A stretch of DNA of 64,000 bases from Bacteroidaceae bacterium (GTDB lineage Bacteria > Bacteroidota > Bacteroidia > Bacteroidales > Bacteroidaceae), in contig JAGBKI010000033.1 in NCBI GenBank assembly GCA_017933995.1, forward strand, positions 40,871 to 104,870. Reading direction: 5' to 3'. Below the pieces are notes generated by a model that ran no database searches, was not told the DNA's origin, and was given only the letters and a program-made list of their open reading frames with translations. Shown here in pieces: positions 33,683 to 41,563 of this stretch; within the stretch, counting starts at the first letter, position 1; the number at the start of each line of letters is the position of its first letter. Made by a program: the position numbers and the translations under genes.

Positions 33683-34495
33683 ATGTTGGATAACAAGTTT
33701 ACCGAACAAATGCAGGGGTGGCTCAGTGAGCAGTCGGAGAACCGTTCCCTCGCGGAGGGTGCGGAACTCCTGCTGCGCTTGAACCGCAACCGCTGGATGT
33801 ACCAGCAGATATTGCGCACCCGCAACTTCTCCAAACTCGAATACGAGTTGAAGAAGCACCTCGCTATCCGTCTTGACGGCTTGACGCTGCAAGAGGTAGC
33901 CGAGATGGAGCAGCGCGTCGTGCCTGCGGCAAAGGAGAGTCTTGAATGCGACGTGCCCGTAATCAGCACCGACGCGGAGAACCCCGCGCCGCAGTTCGCT
34001 GGCAAGCGTGCCGACCACGACGAACTCACAGCCGACATCCAAGCCCTCTATAAAAAGAACGGCGAGATTTACTTCAAACTCAAACAGACCTTTGAGACCT
34101 TGAAGCAAATGCTGGACGCGCAGCCCTGCGACCGCTACGAGTATCTGAAAGTCCTCGACGACCTCGATAAGCAGTACCGCGCTAATTGGGAGGAGTACGA
34201 CCACTTCATCCCCGAAGCCGCGCCCGTTGCTTCCGAAAAAGAAGTAACCGCCGACGAAGTGGCCGTACAAGCCGCCGCCGTTTCCGCCGACCCGAAGAAA
34301 CTTCAAGCCGCGCGGAAATACCTCTCCGAGAATGCGCCGAAACTCGCCGCGCTCATCGAAGCGCAGGACGAGGACAAGGCCGAAAAGTTAAGAGCCAAAA
34401 TGCAGGAGCGCATTTCCACCCTGCAAGCCGCAGGGCAGACTTTCGCCCCAGCATTTCAAGCCACCCTCGTAGAACTCGGCCTTATCATCGAATAA
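33683..34495 (+). CDS. phage protein of unknown function, helical
   Basis: 270 mostly helical, charged residues (NRNRWMYQQILRTRNFSKLE, DIQALYKKNGEIYFKLKQTF, AARKYLSENAPKLAALIEAQ). It begins six bases after the split gene and ends 126 bases before the next. Likely a virion or assembly factor by place; no motif supports more. The DNA is GC-rich like its neighbours. Confidence 0.5.
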   Translation: MLDNKFTEQMQGWLSEQSENRSLAEGAELLLRLNRNRWMYQQILRTRNFSKLEYELKKHLAIRLDGLTLQEVAEMEQRVVPAAKESLECDVPVISTDAENPAPQFAGKRADHDELTADIQALYKKNGEIYFKLKQTFETLKQMLDAQPCDRYEYLKVLDDLDKQYRANWEEYDHFIPEAAPVASEKEVTADEVAVQAAAVSADPKKLQAARKYLSENAPKLAALIEAQDEDKAEKLRAKMQERISTLQAAGQTFAPAFQATLVELGLIIE

Positions 34496-34620
34496 CCACC
34501 TCCGTTCCTAATTCTCTGCCCGACGGGAGCGAGGACAATACACTGCGCCCTCGCTCCCGTTTTCCTTAAACTTTCGTCCATTGCGTTGCGCTACCAGCGC
34601 AACAAAAGCAACCGTCCGAA

Positions 34621-35103
34621 ATGAGAAACCTCCGCGAAAAGCCCACCATCGAAAACCCCACCGCAAAGCCCCTGCAAGTATTCCTTACAGACGCTTTCCA
34701 GTTGGGCTATGTACTGGAGCAACTCCTTGCTTTCACGGGCAAGGCAAAGATAACCGCCAGTACCTTCGGCAACGGCGAGGAGTTCCTGCGCAAACTCATT
34801 ATGCTCCGTCACAAGGGACTCATCACGGAAGCCGCCCTTTACTGCGACACCAAAGCCGCAGAAAAGAACGCCAAAATGCACCCCTTGTTGAAGACGGCCT
34901 ACGACCGCATCAACTTCTGCGACAACCACAGCAAGGTGCTTGTCGTAGAGGGCGCATTTCCCGTCGTCCTCCTCGCCAGCCAAAACCAAACACGAGGCAA
35001 CCGCTTGGAGAACTACGTCGTCCTCCAATCGGCTGAAACAGCCGAGTATTGTTTGGATATTCTTTCACAGCGCAAGTGCGCTAATCTCCCAGCGTTCAAA
35101 TGA
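34621..35103 (+). CDS. phage protein with a PLD-like HxK motif
   Basis: 160 residues. The segment DNHSKVLVVEG then FPVVLLASQNQTRGNRLENY resembles the HKD half-site of phospholipase-D-like nucleases (H-x-K followed by asparagine and a strand), and the start QVFLTDAFQLGYVLEQLLAF fits the preceding strand-helix of that fold. A single half-site would have to dimerise to act. It overlaps the next gene by four bases. The nuclease idea is a guess from one motif. Confidence 0.45.
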   Translation: MRNLREKPTIENPTAKPLQVFLTDAFQLGYVLEQLLAFTGKAKITASTFGNGEEFLRKLIMLRHKGLITEAALYCDTKAAEKNAKMHPLLKTAYDRINFCDNHSKVLVVEGAFPVVLLASQNQTRGNRLENYVVLQSAETAEYCLDILSQRKCANLPAFK

Positions 35104-35369
35104 TAGAAATTGACCTCGATAAACTCACACAATTAACCGAGCAACTCACGCCACTCTCCGATATGGCTCTCTTGCTCGACGTGCCAGAGGGCGACCTGCG
35201 CGATGCCGTGTCCGACTACGAGCATCCCGCCAGCATAGCTTACCGCAAAGCCAAAGCCCGCCTGACCCTGCAACTCCGACAGCAAGACCTCGAACTTGCA
35301 GAAGCAGGCTCGCCCTCAGCAGCAGAAGCCCTGCGCTCGCACCTCTTGAAGATGTTGCAGGACGAGTAA
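35100..35369 (+). CDS. small helical phage protein, possible terminase small-subunit-like
   Basis: 89 residues: LTQLTEQLTPLSDMALLLDV, EGDLRDAVSDYEHPASIAYR, KARLTLQLRQQDLELAEAGS. The first half looks like a short helix-turn-helix (PLSDMALLLDVPEGDLRDAV), the second half is helical. DNA-binding proteins of this size stand before terminase genes in some Bacteroidales phages. It overlaps the upstream gene and lies 32 bases before 35402. Confidence 0.45.
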   Translation: MIEIDLDKLTQLTEQLTPLSDMALLLDVPEGDLRDAVSDYEHPASIAYRKAKARLTLQLRQQDLELAEAGSPSAAEALRSHLLKMLQDE

Positions 35370-35401
35370 TTTGTGAAAATCGTGTAAAATTTGTGTAATC
35401 T

Positions 35402-36031
35402 GTGGTTATGAATCCCGAACTCATCAAACGCACCCAAGATTTCCTCTTCGCAACCGAAGAAGAAATGCAACAAGGCGGTCTGAATAAGCCCGCCCGTGAG
35501 CGTTTGTACAGACTTCGGGATATGTATTCCTATTGGTTGCGCAACCCAAAGCAGGGCGACCGCCACATCCTCGCCGAGATAAAACGCCGTTCCCGTGTAG
35601 GCGACCGACAAGCCTACGAAGACCTGCGCCTGCTGAAACTCTGCCTTGGCAACCTCCAGCAGATGACGCGCGACTGGTATCAGTACCTTTTCATCGCGCG
35701 CTGCGAAGAAGGCTTCCAGATGGCACGCGACAAAGGCGATGCCGGAGCCTTCGCAAAAGTCCTCGCTTCGCTCGGAAAGTTCACCCGTCTTGACCACGAG
35801 CAACTCGCGGGTCCCGACTACTCGCAGATTATCCCGCAACAGTTCGAGATAACCAGCGACCCCGCCGTCGCAGGCTTCCAGCGAATACCCAACGTCCTCC
35901 AACTCACCCAGCAGTTGGAGAAGCGCTTCAAAAAAGAGATAGAAGCAGCCGAGTACGAAGTCCTGCCCGCTTCCGATTATTCCGAAAACTCCGATAATTC
36001 CGACCACTCCGAAATCTCCGCTCAACAATGA
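35402..36031 (+). CDS. phage protein, possible terminase small subunit
   Basis: 209 residues. A helical N-terminus (LIKRTQDFLFATEEEMQQGG, RLYRLRDMYSYWLRNPKQGD) is followed by a helix-turn-helix-like stretch (AEIKRRSRVGDRQAYEDLRL) and an acidic Ser/Asn-rich tail. Position after two small genes, and the expected place of a terminase pair, suggest a small terminase subunit. No large terminase follows, which is the main oddity of this prophage. It overlaps the next gene by four bases. Confidence 0.45.
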   Translation: MVMNPELIKRTQDFLFATEEEMQQGGLNKPARERLYRLRDMYSYWLRNPKQGDRHILAEIKRRSRVGDRQAYEDLRLLKLCLGNLQQMTRDWYQYLFIARCEEGFQMARDKGDAGAFAKVLASLGKFTRLDHEQLAGPDYSQIIPQQFEITSDPAVAGFQRIPNVLQLTQQLEKRFKKEIEAAEYEVLPASDYSENSDNSDHSEISAQQ

Positions 36032-36468
36032 CCGCTCCCATTCTCCGCCACATATCCAAGATTGAATACTGTGCCGCCTACCACCTCCGCTCCGCCATCA
36101 TCCTGCCAGCCCAAGCCCGTGCCCTTATCAAAGACGTAATGCCCTGGCAGGAACTCCCTCTCGTCGGACTCGCCCAAGTCGAAACCTCCGACGAAGTGGA
36201 GCGCGGCATGCGGCTCTACACCACCAAACTCACCGCCACCCTCTGCCAACCCTTTAACTTTTCACTTTTCACCATTAACTCGGCTCGCCCGCTTGCCTTC
36301 CGCCTTACCGACGTGCAAGGCCGCCAGTACCTCCTCGGCACATCCCAACCCCCATATCCCCTTGTTTCTCAAACCGAAACCAAAGGCAACAAGCCCACCG
36401 ACCGCACCGCCTACACTTTCAACATCCAGCACACCTCCCCAAATTCTTTGTTAGAAATCTCCACATAA
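36028..36468 (+). CDS. phage protein of unknown function, possibly truncated
   Basis: 146 residues starting TAPILRHISKIEYCAAYHLR. A stretch at about 72-85 (PFNFSLFTINSARPLAF) is encoded by CTTTAACTTTTCACTTTTC, which resembles the low-complexity arms of the intergenic modules and may be inserted sequence read in frame. The gene ends where the AT-rich cargo begins, so it is the last phage gene before the gap left by the missing large terminase. No family recognised. Confidence 0.45.
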   Translation: MTAPILRHISKIEYCAAYHLRSAIILPAQARALIKDVMPWQELPLVGLAQVETSDEVERGMRLYTTKLTATLCQPFNFSLFTINSARPLAFRLTDVQGRQYLLGTSQPPYPLVSQTETKGNKPTDRTAYTFNIQHTSPNSLLEIST

Positions 36469-36631
36469 ACCCTATGGGTTTACAGAGAAATGCTTAACTT
36501 TGCCGCAGATTAAAATAAAGGTAAACGAAGTTTGGCCGGACAGAGTAAACCTTATTAGGAATAAAACGTAATCTATTTGCCTGCATTCACGGACGGCCAT
36601 CCGTGGTGCGGGCATTTAGATTTCGGTATCT
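36469..36631 (+). promoter_or_regulatory. leader of the AT-rich cargo with promoter box and hairpins
   Basis: AAACCC-tat-GGGTTT lies at 36470-36484. TAACTTTG (36495-36502) is a good -7 box. A stem CACGGA/TCCGTG with loop cggcca lies near 36587-36604 in the 130-base leader. Confidence 0.5.
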
Positions 36632-36715
36632 ATGGCAAAAAAGAAATATAAAGTAGACCTTGAAACCGAAGTGGCTTCACATATAGTAGAGGAAGCCAAA
36701 TCGTTATACGGATAG
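36632..36715 (+). CDS. 27-residue peptide before the cargo genes
   Basis: MAKKKYKVDLETEVASHIV then EEAKSLYG and a stop, three bases before the start of the next gene. Either a leader peptide that couples translation to the DUF3883-like gene or the N-terminal stub of a lost protein. The charged coding-like sequence and tight spacing favour real translation. Confidence 0.4.
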   Translation: MAKKKYKVDLETEVASHIVEEAKSLYG

Positions 36716-36717
36716 TT

Positions 36718-37479
36718 ATGACTGACAGACAAGAAAAAATATCGGAGATTCTGAATCTCGTCGGTTATGGTATGGCGAAATTTGATTATGCCTTTATCCG
36801 TGAATTCGGTTGCAAGACTAAAACAGCTTTTGGACAGTATTTTGTAGACTTGGGGCTGGCAAATACTTGGAAAGCCGTATCAAATAGGCAAGATAGTTTT
36901 GACCCTTACTTTGATAACGGACGGCGCGGTTGGTATCAACGAAACCAGCGCGAACATATCAAACTTTTTATTGATAGTTTGTTTGGTAACGAAGATGCTC
37001 ACGGCCTTGCCAACATCGTGAAATTATACATTCAAGATTTGAATGCAGGCATAAACTTAACAACGACGAAGATGTCGCCCGCTGTAAAGTCTAAGTTCAA
37101 GCAGTTGCAGGAAACTGGTAAGGAAGCAGAGTTCTACTTCATGAGCAATTACAAGTCCGTGGACCAATTTGCCAATGGCATCCTTGAAGACGCTCGACTA
37201 TGGGGCGATGGATACGATTTTCAGATTCAGACAAACAACGCATTCTTGCTTGCTGAAGTCAAGGGGGTCAAAGAGAACCACGGGAGCATTCGTTTGACGC
37301 AAAACGAATATATAAAGGCGCAAGAATATAAATCCGACTATGTATTGGTCATTGTAAGTAATTTGGCCAGTTCTCCAAAATTAAGTCTTGTGGAAAATCC
37401 CGTAGAACAATTAGTGCTGACTTCCAGAGAACAGCGGTCGGTACAAGTAAACTATTATTCAGACGATATTCGATGGTAA
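36718..37479 (+). CDS. DUF3883-domain protein (PDDEXK-like)
   Basis: 253 residues. The C-terminal half has the DUF3883 pattern: EAEFYFMSNYKSVDQFANG, DARLWGDGYDFQI, LLAEVKGVKENHGSIRLTQN EYIKAQEYKSDYVLVIV, in which DFQ and EVKG resemble the active-site D and ExK of restriction-like nucleases. DUF3883 domains often occur in bacterial defence proteins. It is the first large gene of an AT-rich cargo placed where the phage terminase should be. Function in defence is inferred from domain and context. Confidence 0.7.
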   Translation: MTDRQEKISEILNLVGYGMAKFDYAFIREFGCKTKTAFGQYFVDLGLANTWKAVSNRQDSFDPYFDNGRRGWYQRNQREHIKLFIDSLFGNEDAHGLANIVKLYIQDLNAGINLTTTKMSPAVKSKFKQLQETGKEAEFYFMSNYKSVDQFANGILEDARLWGDGYDFQIQTNNAFLLAEVKGVKENHGSIRLTQNEYIKAQEYKSDYVLVIVSNLASSPKLSLVENPVEQLVLTSREQRSVQVNYYSDDIRW

Positions 37480-37483
37480 CAAT

Positions 37484-37729
37484 ATGAAGACAAGAAGATT
37501 CTGCCCCAAGTGTGGTCGCCCCGTTTTGAAGTCACACAACGATAAACACTATAATAACTATTCGTTTCAGTGCTTTTCCTGCGACGAAGATTTCTTCAAA
37601 ACGGAAGTGCTGCGGAAAAAGGATTTGGTTCAAGTGCGACTTCTCCAACACACCACTTTGCGTTACGAATTAGAAACAGGCACACACAATTATTCTATAT
37701 ACAAACCCTATCCCAGACATAACGTTTGA
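37484..37729 (+). CDS. small zinc-ribbon protein
   Basis: 81 residues with two CxxC pairs (FCPKCGRPVLK and FQCFSCDEDFFK), a zinc ribbon. It starts four bases after the DUF3883-like gene and ends five bases before the next, so the three are one operon. It might be a DNA-binding or assembly partner of the neighbouring nuclease-like proteins. No family is recognised beyond the ribbon. Confidence 0.6.
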   Translation: MKTRRFCPKCGRPVLKSHNDKHYNNYSFQCFSCDEDFFKTEVLRKKDLVQVRLLQHTTLRYELETGTHNYSIYKPYPRHNV

Positions 37730-37733
37730 CAAG

Positions 37734-38756
37734 ATGTCCAAAGATATAGAAAAAGTTAAGGCAGACTTAACCAATCCCGAATTGCTCACACTGGCCGACA
37801 AGATTGTTCAGGTCATTGAGGATGGCAAGCGTGAATTGGCCGTAAGCATTACCGAAACGATAAAGAAAACATATTGGCGCATAGGCCAACATATCGTGGA
37901 ATTTGAGCAGAAGGGCGACCGCCGCGCAAAGTATGGCTCGGCTTTACTCACGAATCTTTCCAAGTTGCTCCGCGCTAAGGTAGGACGCGGCTACAGCCGT
38001 CCGAATCTTAACAATATGCGCAAGTTCTATCTGCTGTTCCCGATTTGTCAGACGTCTGACAAATTAACGTGGTCGCACATCTGCGAACTGCTGACTATCG
38101 ACGACGATTTGGAACGCGAGTTCTACGCAAACGAGACCGTCAGGGAAAGTTGGACAGTAGACGACCTGCACCGTCAAAAGGAAAGCGGACTGTTTATGCG
38201 CCTCGCTGTGAGCAAGGATAAGCAGGGCGTGCTTGCATTGGCTCGCGAGGGACAAAAGCATCAAGCGCCAGAAGACGTGGTGAAAGATACCTATACGTTG
38301 GAGTTCCTCGGCATTGAAGATAAAAGCCGTTTCAAGGAGAGCGAAATTGAACAGAAACTGATAGACAATCTGCAAAAGTTTCTGCTGGAACTTGGCAAAG
38401 GCTTCACATTCGTGGGGCGGCAATACGGCCTTACGATTGCCAATAAGCACTACCATGTCGATTTAGTCTTCTACCATCGCATCCTGCGCTGCTTCGTTCT
38501 GATAGACATCAAGCGCGGTGCGGTGAAACACCAAGACATCGGGCAGATGAATATGTATATGGGCTATTTTGCCAAAGAGGAAAACGTGGAGGACGACAAT
38601 CCGCCTATCGGCATCATCCTCAGTCACTACAAAGACGAACTGATGGTTGAATATGCCACCTACGGAACGGACAGCAACCTTTTCGTATCAAAGTACGAAC
38701 TCTTCCTGCCGAACAAGGAGGAACTTCGGAAAATGGTGCGAAACATTCTGAAGTAA
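37734..38756 (+). CDS. YhcG/DUF1016-type PDDEXK nuclease
   Basis: 340 residues. The N-terminal DUF1016 domain (ITETIKKTYWRIGQHIVEFE, YGSALLTNLSKLLRAKVGRG, SRPNLNNMRKFYLLFP) and C-terminal nuclease domain (FVGRQYGLTIANKHYHVDLV, FVLIDIKRGAVKHQDIGQMN) are both complete. The catalytic pattern is D in HVDLVF and DIK in place of the common ELK. The family is a widespread restriction-like nuclease frequently carried on mobile DNA. It forms an operon with the genes on both sides. Confidence 0.88.
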   Translation: MSKDIEKVKADLTNPELLTLADKIVQVIEDGKRELAVSITETIKKTYWRIGQHIVEFEQKGDRRAKYGSALLTNLSKLLRAKVGRGYSRPNLNNMRKFYLLFPICQTSDKLTWSHICELLTIDDDLEREFYANETVRESWTVDDLHRQKESGLFMRLAVSKDKQGVLALAREGQKHQAPEDVVKDTYTLEFLGIEDKSRFKESEIEQKLIDNLQKFLLELGKGFTFVGRQYGLTIANKHYHVDLVFYHRILRCFVLIDIKRGAVKHQDIGQMNMYMGYFAKEENVEDDNPPIGIILSHYKDELMVEYATYGTDSNLFVSKYELFLPNKEELRKMVRNILK

Positions 38757-38761
38757 GGCTT

Positions 38762-39304
38762 ATGCAAAAGAATTGTTACGAACTTATGTACAACCGCAAG
38801 AATTGGCGCGACCTCAACAAGGAGAAATCTATTACGCGACAAGAAGCGGAAGAAGAACACGAAGAAGTACAACAAGAAATATATAGTCAGTACTATGTAC
38901 AAAAGGCGATGAACTTGTTGCGCAAAATTCAAAAAGAAAGTGAGGTACACGACCAGTGGGGGAACGGTGATGCAACACAAGTTCATCATATTTTCCCAAA
39001 GTCGCAATACCCAGAGATTGCGCACTACATCGAGAACTTAATCAAGCTCACTGCCACTCAGCACTACACCAAAGCGCATCCGAACAACAATACTCAGCTT
39101 GTAAACAAAGACTACCAACTTACTTGTTTGCTCGCCAAAGCCGACACCATAGACAAGTCTCTCCAACGCTTCGGCGAGAAGTACTACCGCAAAGAGTCCT
39201 TTGTTTATGTGATAAATACGGGCTTGGAGTGCGAAGACTTCACGCCTCGTATGCCGTTTGTGGATATAAAGAACTTGCTCGTTCAGATTTATAATGCCGC
39301 GTAA
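38762..39304 (+). CDS. HNH-type nuclease-like protein
   Basis: 180 residues. VHHIFPKSQYPEIAHYIEN then LIKLTATQHYTKAHPNN contains the His-His, Asn and His of an HNH/beta-beta-alpha-metal nuclease as found in restriction enzymes. The N-terminal region is charged and helical. It begins six bases after the YhcG-like gene, so it belongs to the same cargo operon. It could be the cutting part of a defence system or a solitary homing-type nuclease. Confidence 0.72.
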   Translation: MQKNCYELMYNRKNWRDLNKEKSITRQEAEEEHEEVQQEIYSQYYVQKAMNLLRKIQKESEVHDQWGNGDATQVHHIFPKSQYPEIAHYIENLIKLTATQHYTKAHPNNNTQLVNKDYQLTCLLAKADTIDKSLQRFGEKYYRKESFVYVINTGLECEDFTPRMPFVDIKNLLVQIYNAA

Positions 39305-39333
39305 ATTGGTGTTCCTCATAGAATTGTAGTTAT

Positions 39334-40257
39334 ATGGCCGCAATAACTGATATTGAACTACATCTACATTATGTCCTACAGCAAGAGGGCGTTCATCAAA
39401 TGGACGCTAAGGTTCATAATGAATGTGAGAAACAATTTTTATCTGCACTTGATGTATTAAAATCATATACTGGTGATTTTCATGTAGAGGTTAAAGTTCC
39501 TACAGAGGGTGGAGTCGTAGATGAGTTTATTATACATCTACTTCCTAATGGAAACGAAGTAGTATTTACAATTTTATCTGCTCTTATTACATACTATTTT
39601 ACAAAGAAAAGTAGTAAACGAGACAATATATTAAAAGGAATAGATATTGTTGAAAAGATAAAAAGTGGTTCCCTTACAGAGGAAGAAGCAATGCAACTTG
39701 TAGCAAACGATAGAAAATTAAAAAAAATCATAAGCAACTATTATTCTTCTGTAGAAAGAGAGCCGCGAGTTATCCAAATTGAAACAAGTAGCAATGAAAT
39801 TGGAACTAACCCAAAGTCTGTTAGAAAGAAGATTACTCGACAAGAATTCCAAACGCATATAATTGAAACAGATACGAATGAAACAACCCAAGTCATTGAG
39901 GGCACAACTATAAGTATATTATCTCCGATATTACAGAAAGGTCACGGACATAAGTGGAATGGCATCTATTCTGGTAAAACCATTTCCTTTAAGATTGATG
40001 ACAAAGACTTTTTGAAACAGGTATATAACAATGAGGTTAAATTTGGAGCAGCTACTATAATAAAATGTAACTTACAAATTAGGCAGAAAACAACAAATGT
40101 AGAAGGAGATACCACCGTAAAAGAGGAATATGAGTATATCGTAAAAGATGTACTCACTTGGGCTGATGATGAACATTATCAGAACGAGACAAAAAGATAT
40201 AAGAGAATTAAAGAGGAAAAGCGCCAACTGAGCCTATTTCCAGATGAAGATTTTTAA
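39334..40257 (+). CDS. AT-rich unknown protein with C-terminal QLSLF motif
   Basis: 307 residues, strikingly AT-rich. A hydrophobic helix lies at about 76-90 (VVFTILSALITYYFT), followed by basic helical segments. The C-terminus reads KRQLSLFPDEDF; QLSLF (298-302) is a consensus match to the bacterial sliding-clamp binding motif QL[SD]LF. I do not recognise the family. It is separated from the nuclease operon by 29 bases and may share its transcript. A family-4 palindrome follows the stop. Confidence 0.55.
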   Translation: MAAITDIELHLHYVLQQEGVHQMDAKVHNECEKQFLSALDVLKSYTGDFHVEVKVPTEGGVVDEFIIHLLPNGNEVVFTILSALITYYFTKKSSKRDNILKGIDIVEKIKSGSLTEEEAMQLVANDRKLKKIISNYYSSVEREPRVIQIETSSNEIGTNPKSVRKKITRQEFQTHIIETDTNETTQVIEGTTISILSPILQKGHGHKWNGIYSGKTISFKIDDKDFLKQVYNNEVKFGAATIIKCNLQIRQKTTNVEGDTTVKEEYEYIVKDVLTWADDEHYQNETKRYKRIKEEKRQLSLFPDEDF

Positions 40258-40262
40258 TATAT

Positions 40263-40337
40263 GGGCGTTCCCCTAACGGGGTGGGCTAACGTGAACGGAG
40301 CTTGTAATCTCCGCCATTCGGCTAATATCCCTAACGC
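40263..40337 (+). repeat. palindromic repeat family 4, copy 2
   Basis: GGGCGTT ... AACGC with inner hairpin CGGAG-cttgtaat-CTCCG and GGCTAATATCCCTAACGC at the right. CCGAG-cttgtaat-CTCGG at 21047-21064 matches the inner part with one changed pair. Confidence 0.6.
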
Positions 40338-40387
40338 ATAGAGTGCCACTATTGTCAATAAGGAAAACTAATTCAACATCAAAGAAT

Positions 40388-41449
40388 ATGAACAATGTCT
40401 TATTGTTAACTACTCCAACAGTGGAGAGTATGCCCGTTGAAAAATATTTTGGTCTAATTACAGCAAATCAAGTAGCGGGTACAGGTTTCTTTTCAGATTT
40501 AACCGCATCGCTTTCTGATATTTTTGGAGGTAAATCTGGGGTATATCGTGAATCAATGAACAGTCTATGTCAAGACGTTACAAAAAGACTGAAAGAAAAA
40601 GCTTTAGAACTGGGTGCGAACGCAGTTGTGGGAGTGAGCATTGACTATGATAATATATCAGCAAAGAGCATGTCAATGTTTATGGTTTCGATACAAGGAA
40701 CTGCCGTAAAGCTGACAATGCCCAATGAAGGCAATCAAATTATTGCAGACAACGAAATTACTTGGGAAATTCTTAATACAGAGTATCACAAAAAGAAAAT
40801 CCTACGCAAACTTAATGAAGGCACGCCTATAAATGATGAAGAATGGGCTTTCATCAAAAATAACAATGTTCCAGAATTAAGAGAACCTCTTTACAATTAT
40901 TATCTAGAGTGCTGTAATGCCAAAATTGAAGAACAACAGCCTGTTGGTGGCGTGTACTTAGAACCTCAAAAACCAAAATGGGCTTTGTCGGGAATGAGTA
41001 ATTATAAGCAGTATTTATATACTCTTGAGTACAAAGACGCTATTCATTATGTATACAGAAACGAGGATTTTATTGATATAATACGCAAGAATAAGTTATT
41101 CGACGCGGAGAAAATCCAAAAACTCGCGAGGGACGGATATCTTGACACTGCGATTTCTCTTTTGTTGGTAGAAAAGTCGTCATATAATGACAAAGACCTT
41201 TCAGAGATGAAAGCTCTTTGTGAATACTTTAACAATCTGCCAGAAGTAGGAACGAAGGAGGAAATAAAAGGTGGATTTTTTACTGCTGGTGGATTAAAGT
41301 ATATATGCGCTTGTGGTTGTAAGAACGATACTGAAAATGAATATTGCACTAAATGTGGTAAAAACATTTACGGTATCACAAAAGAGCAGAAAGAAAATAT
41401 CGAGCAGTTTGTGGAATTGGTTGATACGCTTTCTGATTTAATAAAATAG
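40388..41449 (+). CDS. YbjQ-like domain protein with C-terminal zinc ribbon
   Basis: 353 residues from ATG 40388. The N-terminal 100 residues fit the YbjQ/UPF0145 heavy-metal-binding family (VEKYFGLITANQVAGTGFF, KEKALELGANAVVGVSIDYD). The C-terminal region has a zinc ribbon (CACGCKNDTENEYCTKCGKN). The middle is helical and unassigned. It closes the AT-rich cargo and is followed by a terminator at 41474. Role unknown; a stress or trafficking function would be speculation. Confidence 0.65.
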   Translation: MNNVLLLTTPTVESMPVEKYFGLITANQVAGTGFFSDLTASLSDIFGGKSGVYRESMNSLCQDVTKRLKEKALELGANAVVGVSIDYDNISAKSMSMFMVSIQGTAVKLTMPNEGNQIIADNEITWEILNTEYHKKKILRKLNEGTPINDEEWAFIKNNNVPELREPLYNYYLECCNAKIEEQQPVGGVYLEPQKPKWALSGMSNYKQYLYTLEYKDAIHYVYRNEDFIDIIRKNKLFDAEKIQKLARDGYLDTAISLLLVEKSSYNDKDLSEMKALCEYFNNLPEVGTKEEIKGGFFTAGGLKYICACGCKNDTENEYCTKCGKNIYGITKEQKENIEQFVELVDTLSDLIK

Positions 41450-41473
41450 TTAATTAGAATTTTACTTCATAAT

Positions 41474-41501
41474 AGCGTGCCGCAAATGTGGCACGCTTTT
41501 T
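41474..41501 (+). terminator. terminator closing the AT-rich cargo
   Basis: AGCGTGCC (41474-41481) pairs with GGCACGCT (41490-41497), followed by TTTT. Confidence 0.8.
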
Positions 41502-41563
41502 CTGTCTTTTCGTACCCGCCCACCAGCCCTTACCTTTGCTCCATAATTCAAAAATCTTGAACT

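Noticed and set aside
23452-40337. Integron cassette array based on the GTT/AAC-ended palindromes
   Set aside because: No integron-type integrase was seen, the palindromes are 17 kb apart, and the prophage integrase is of the ordinary phage type.
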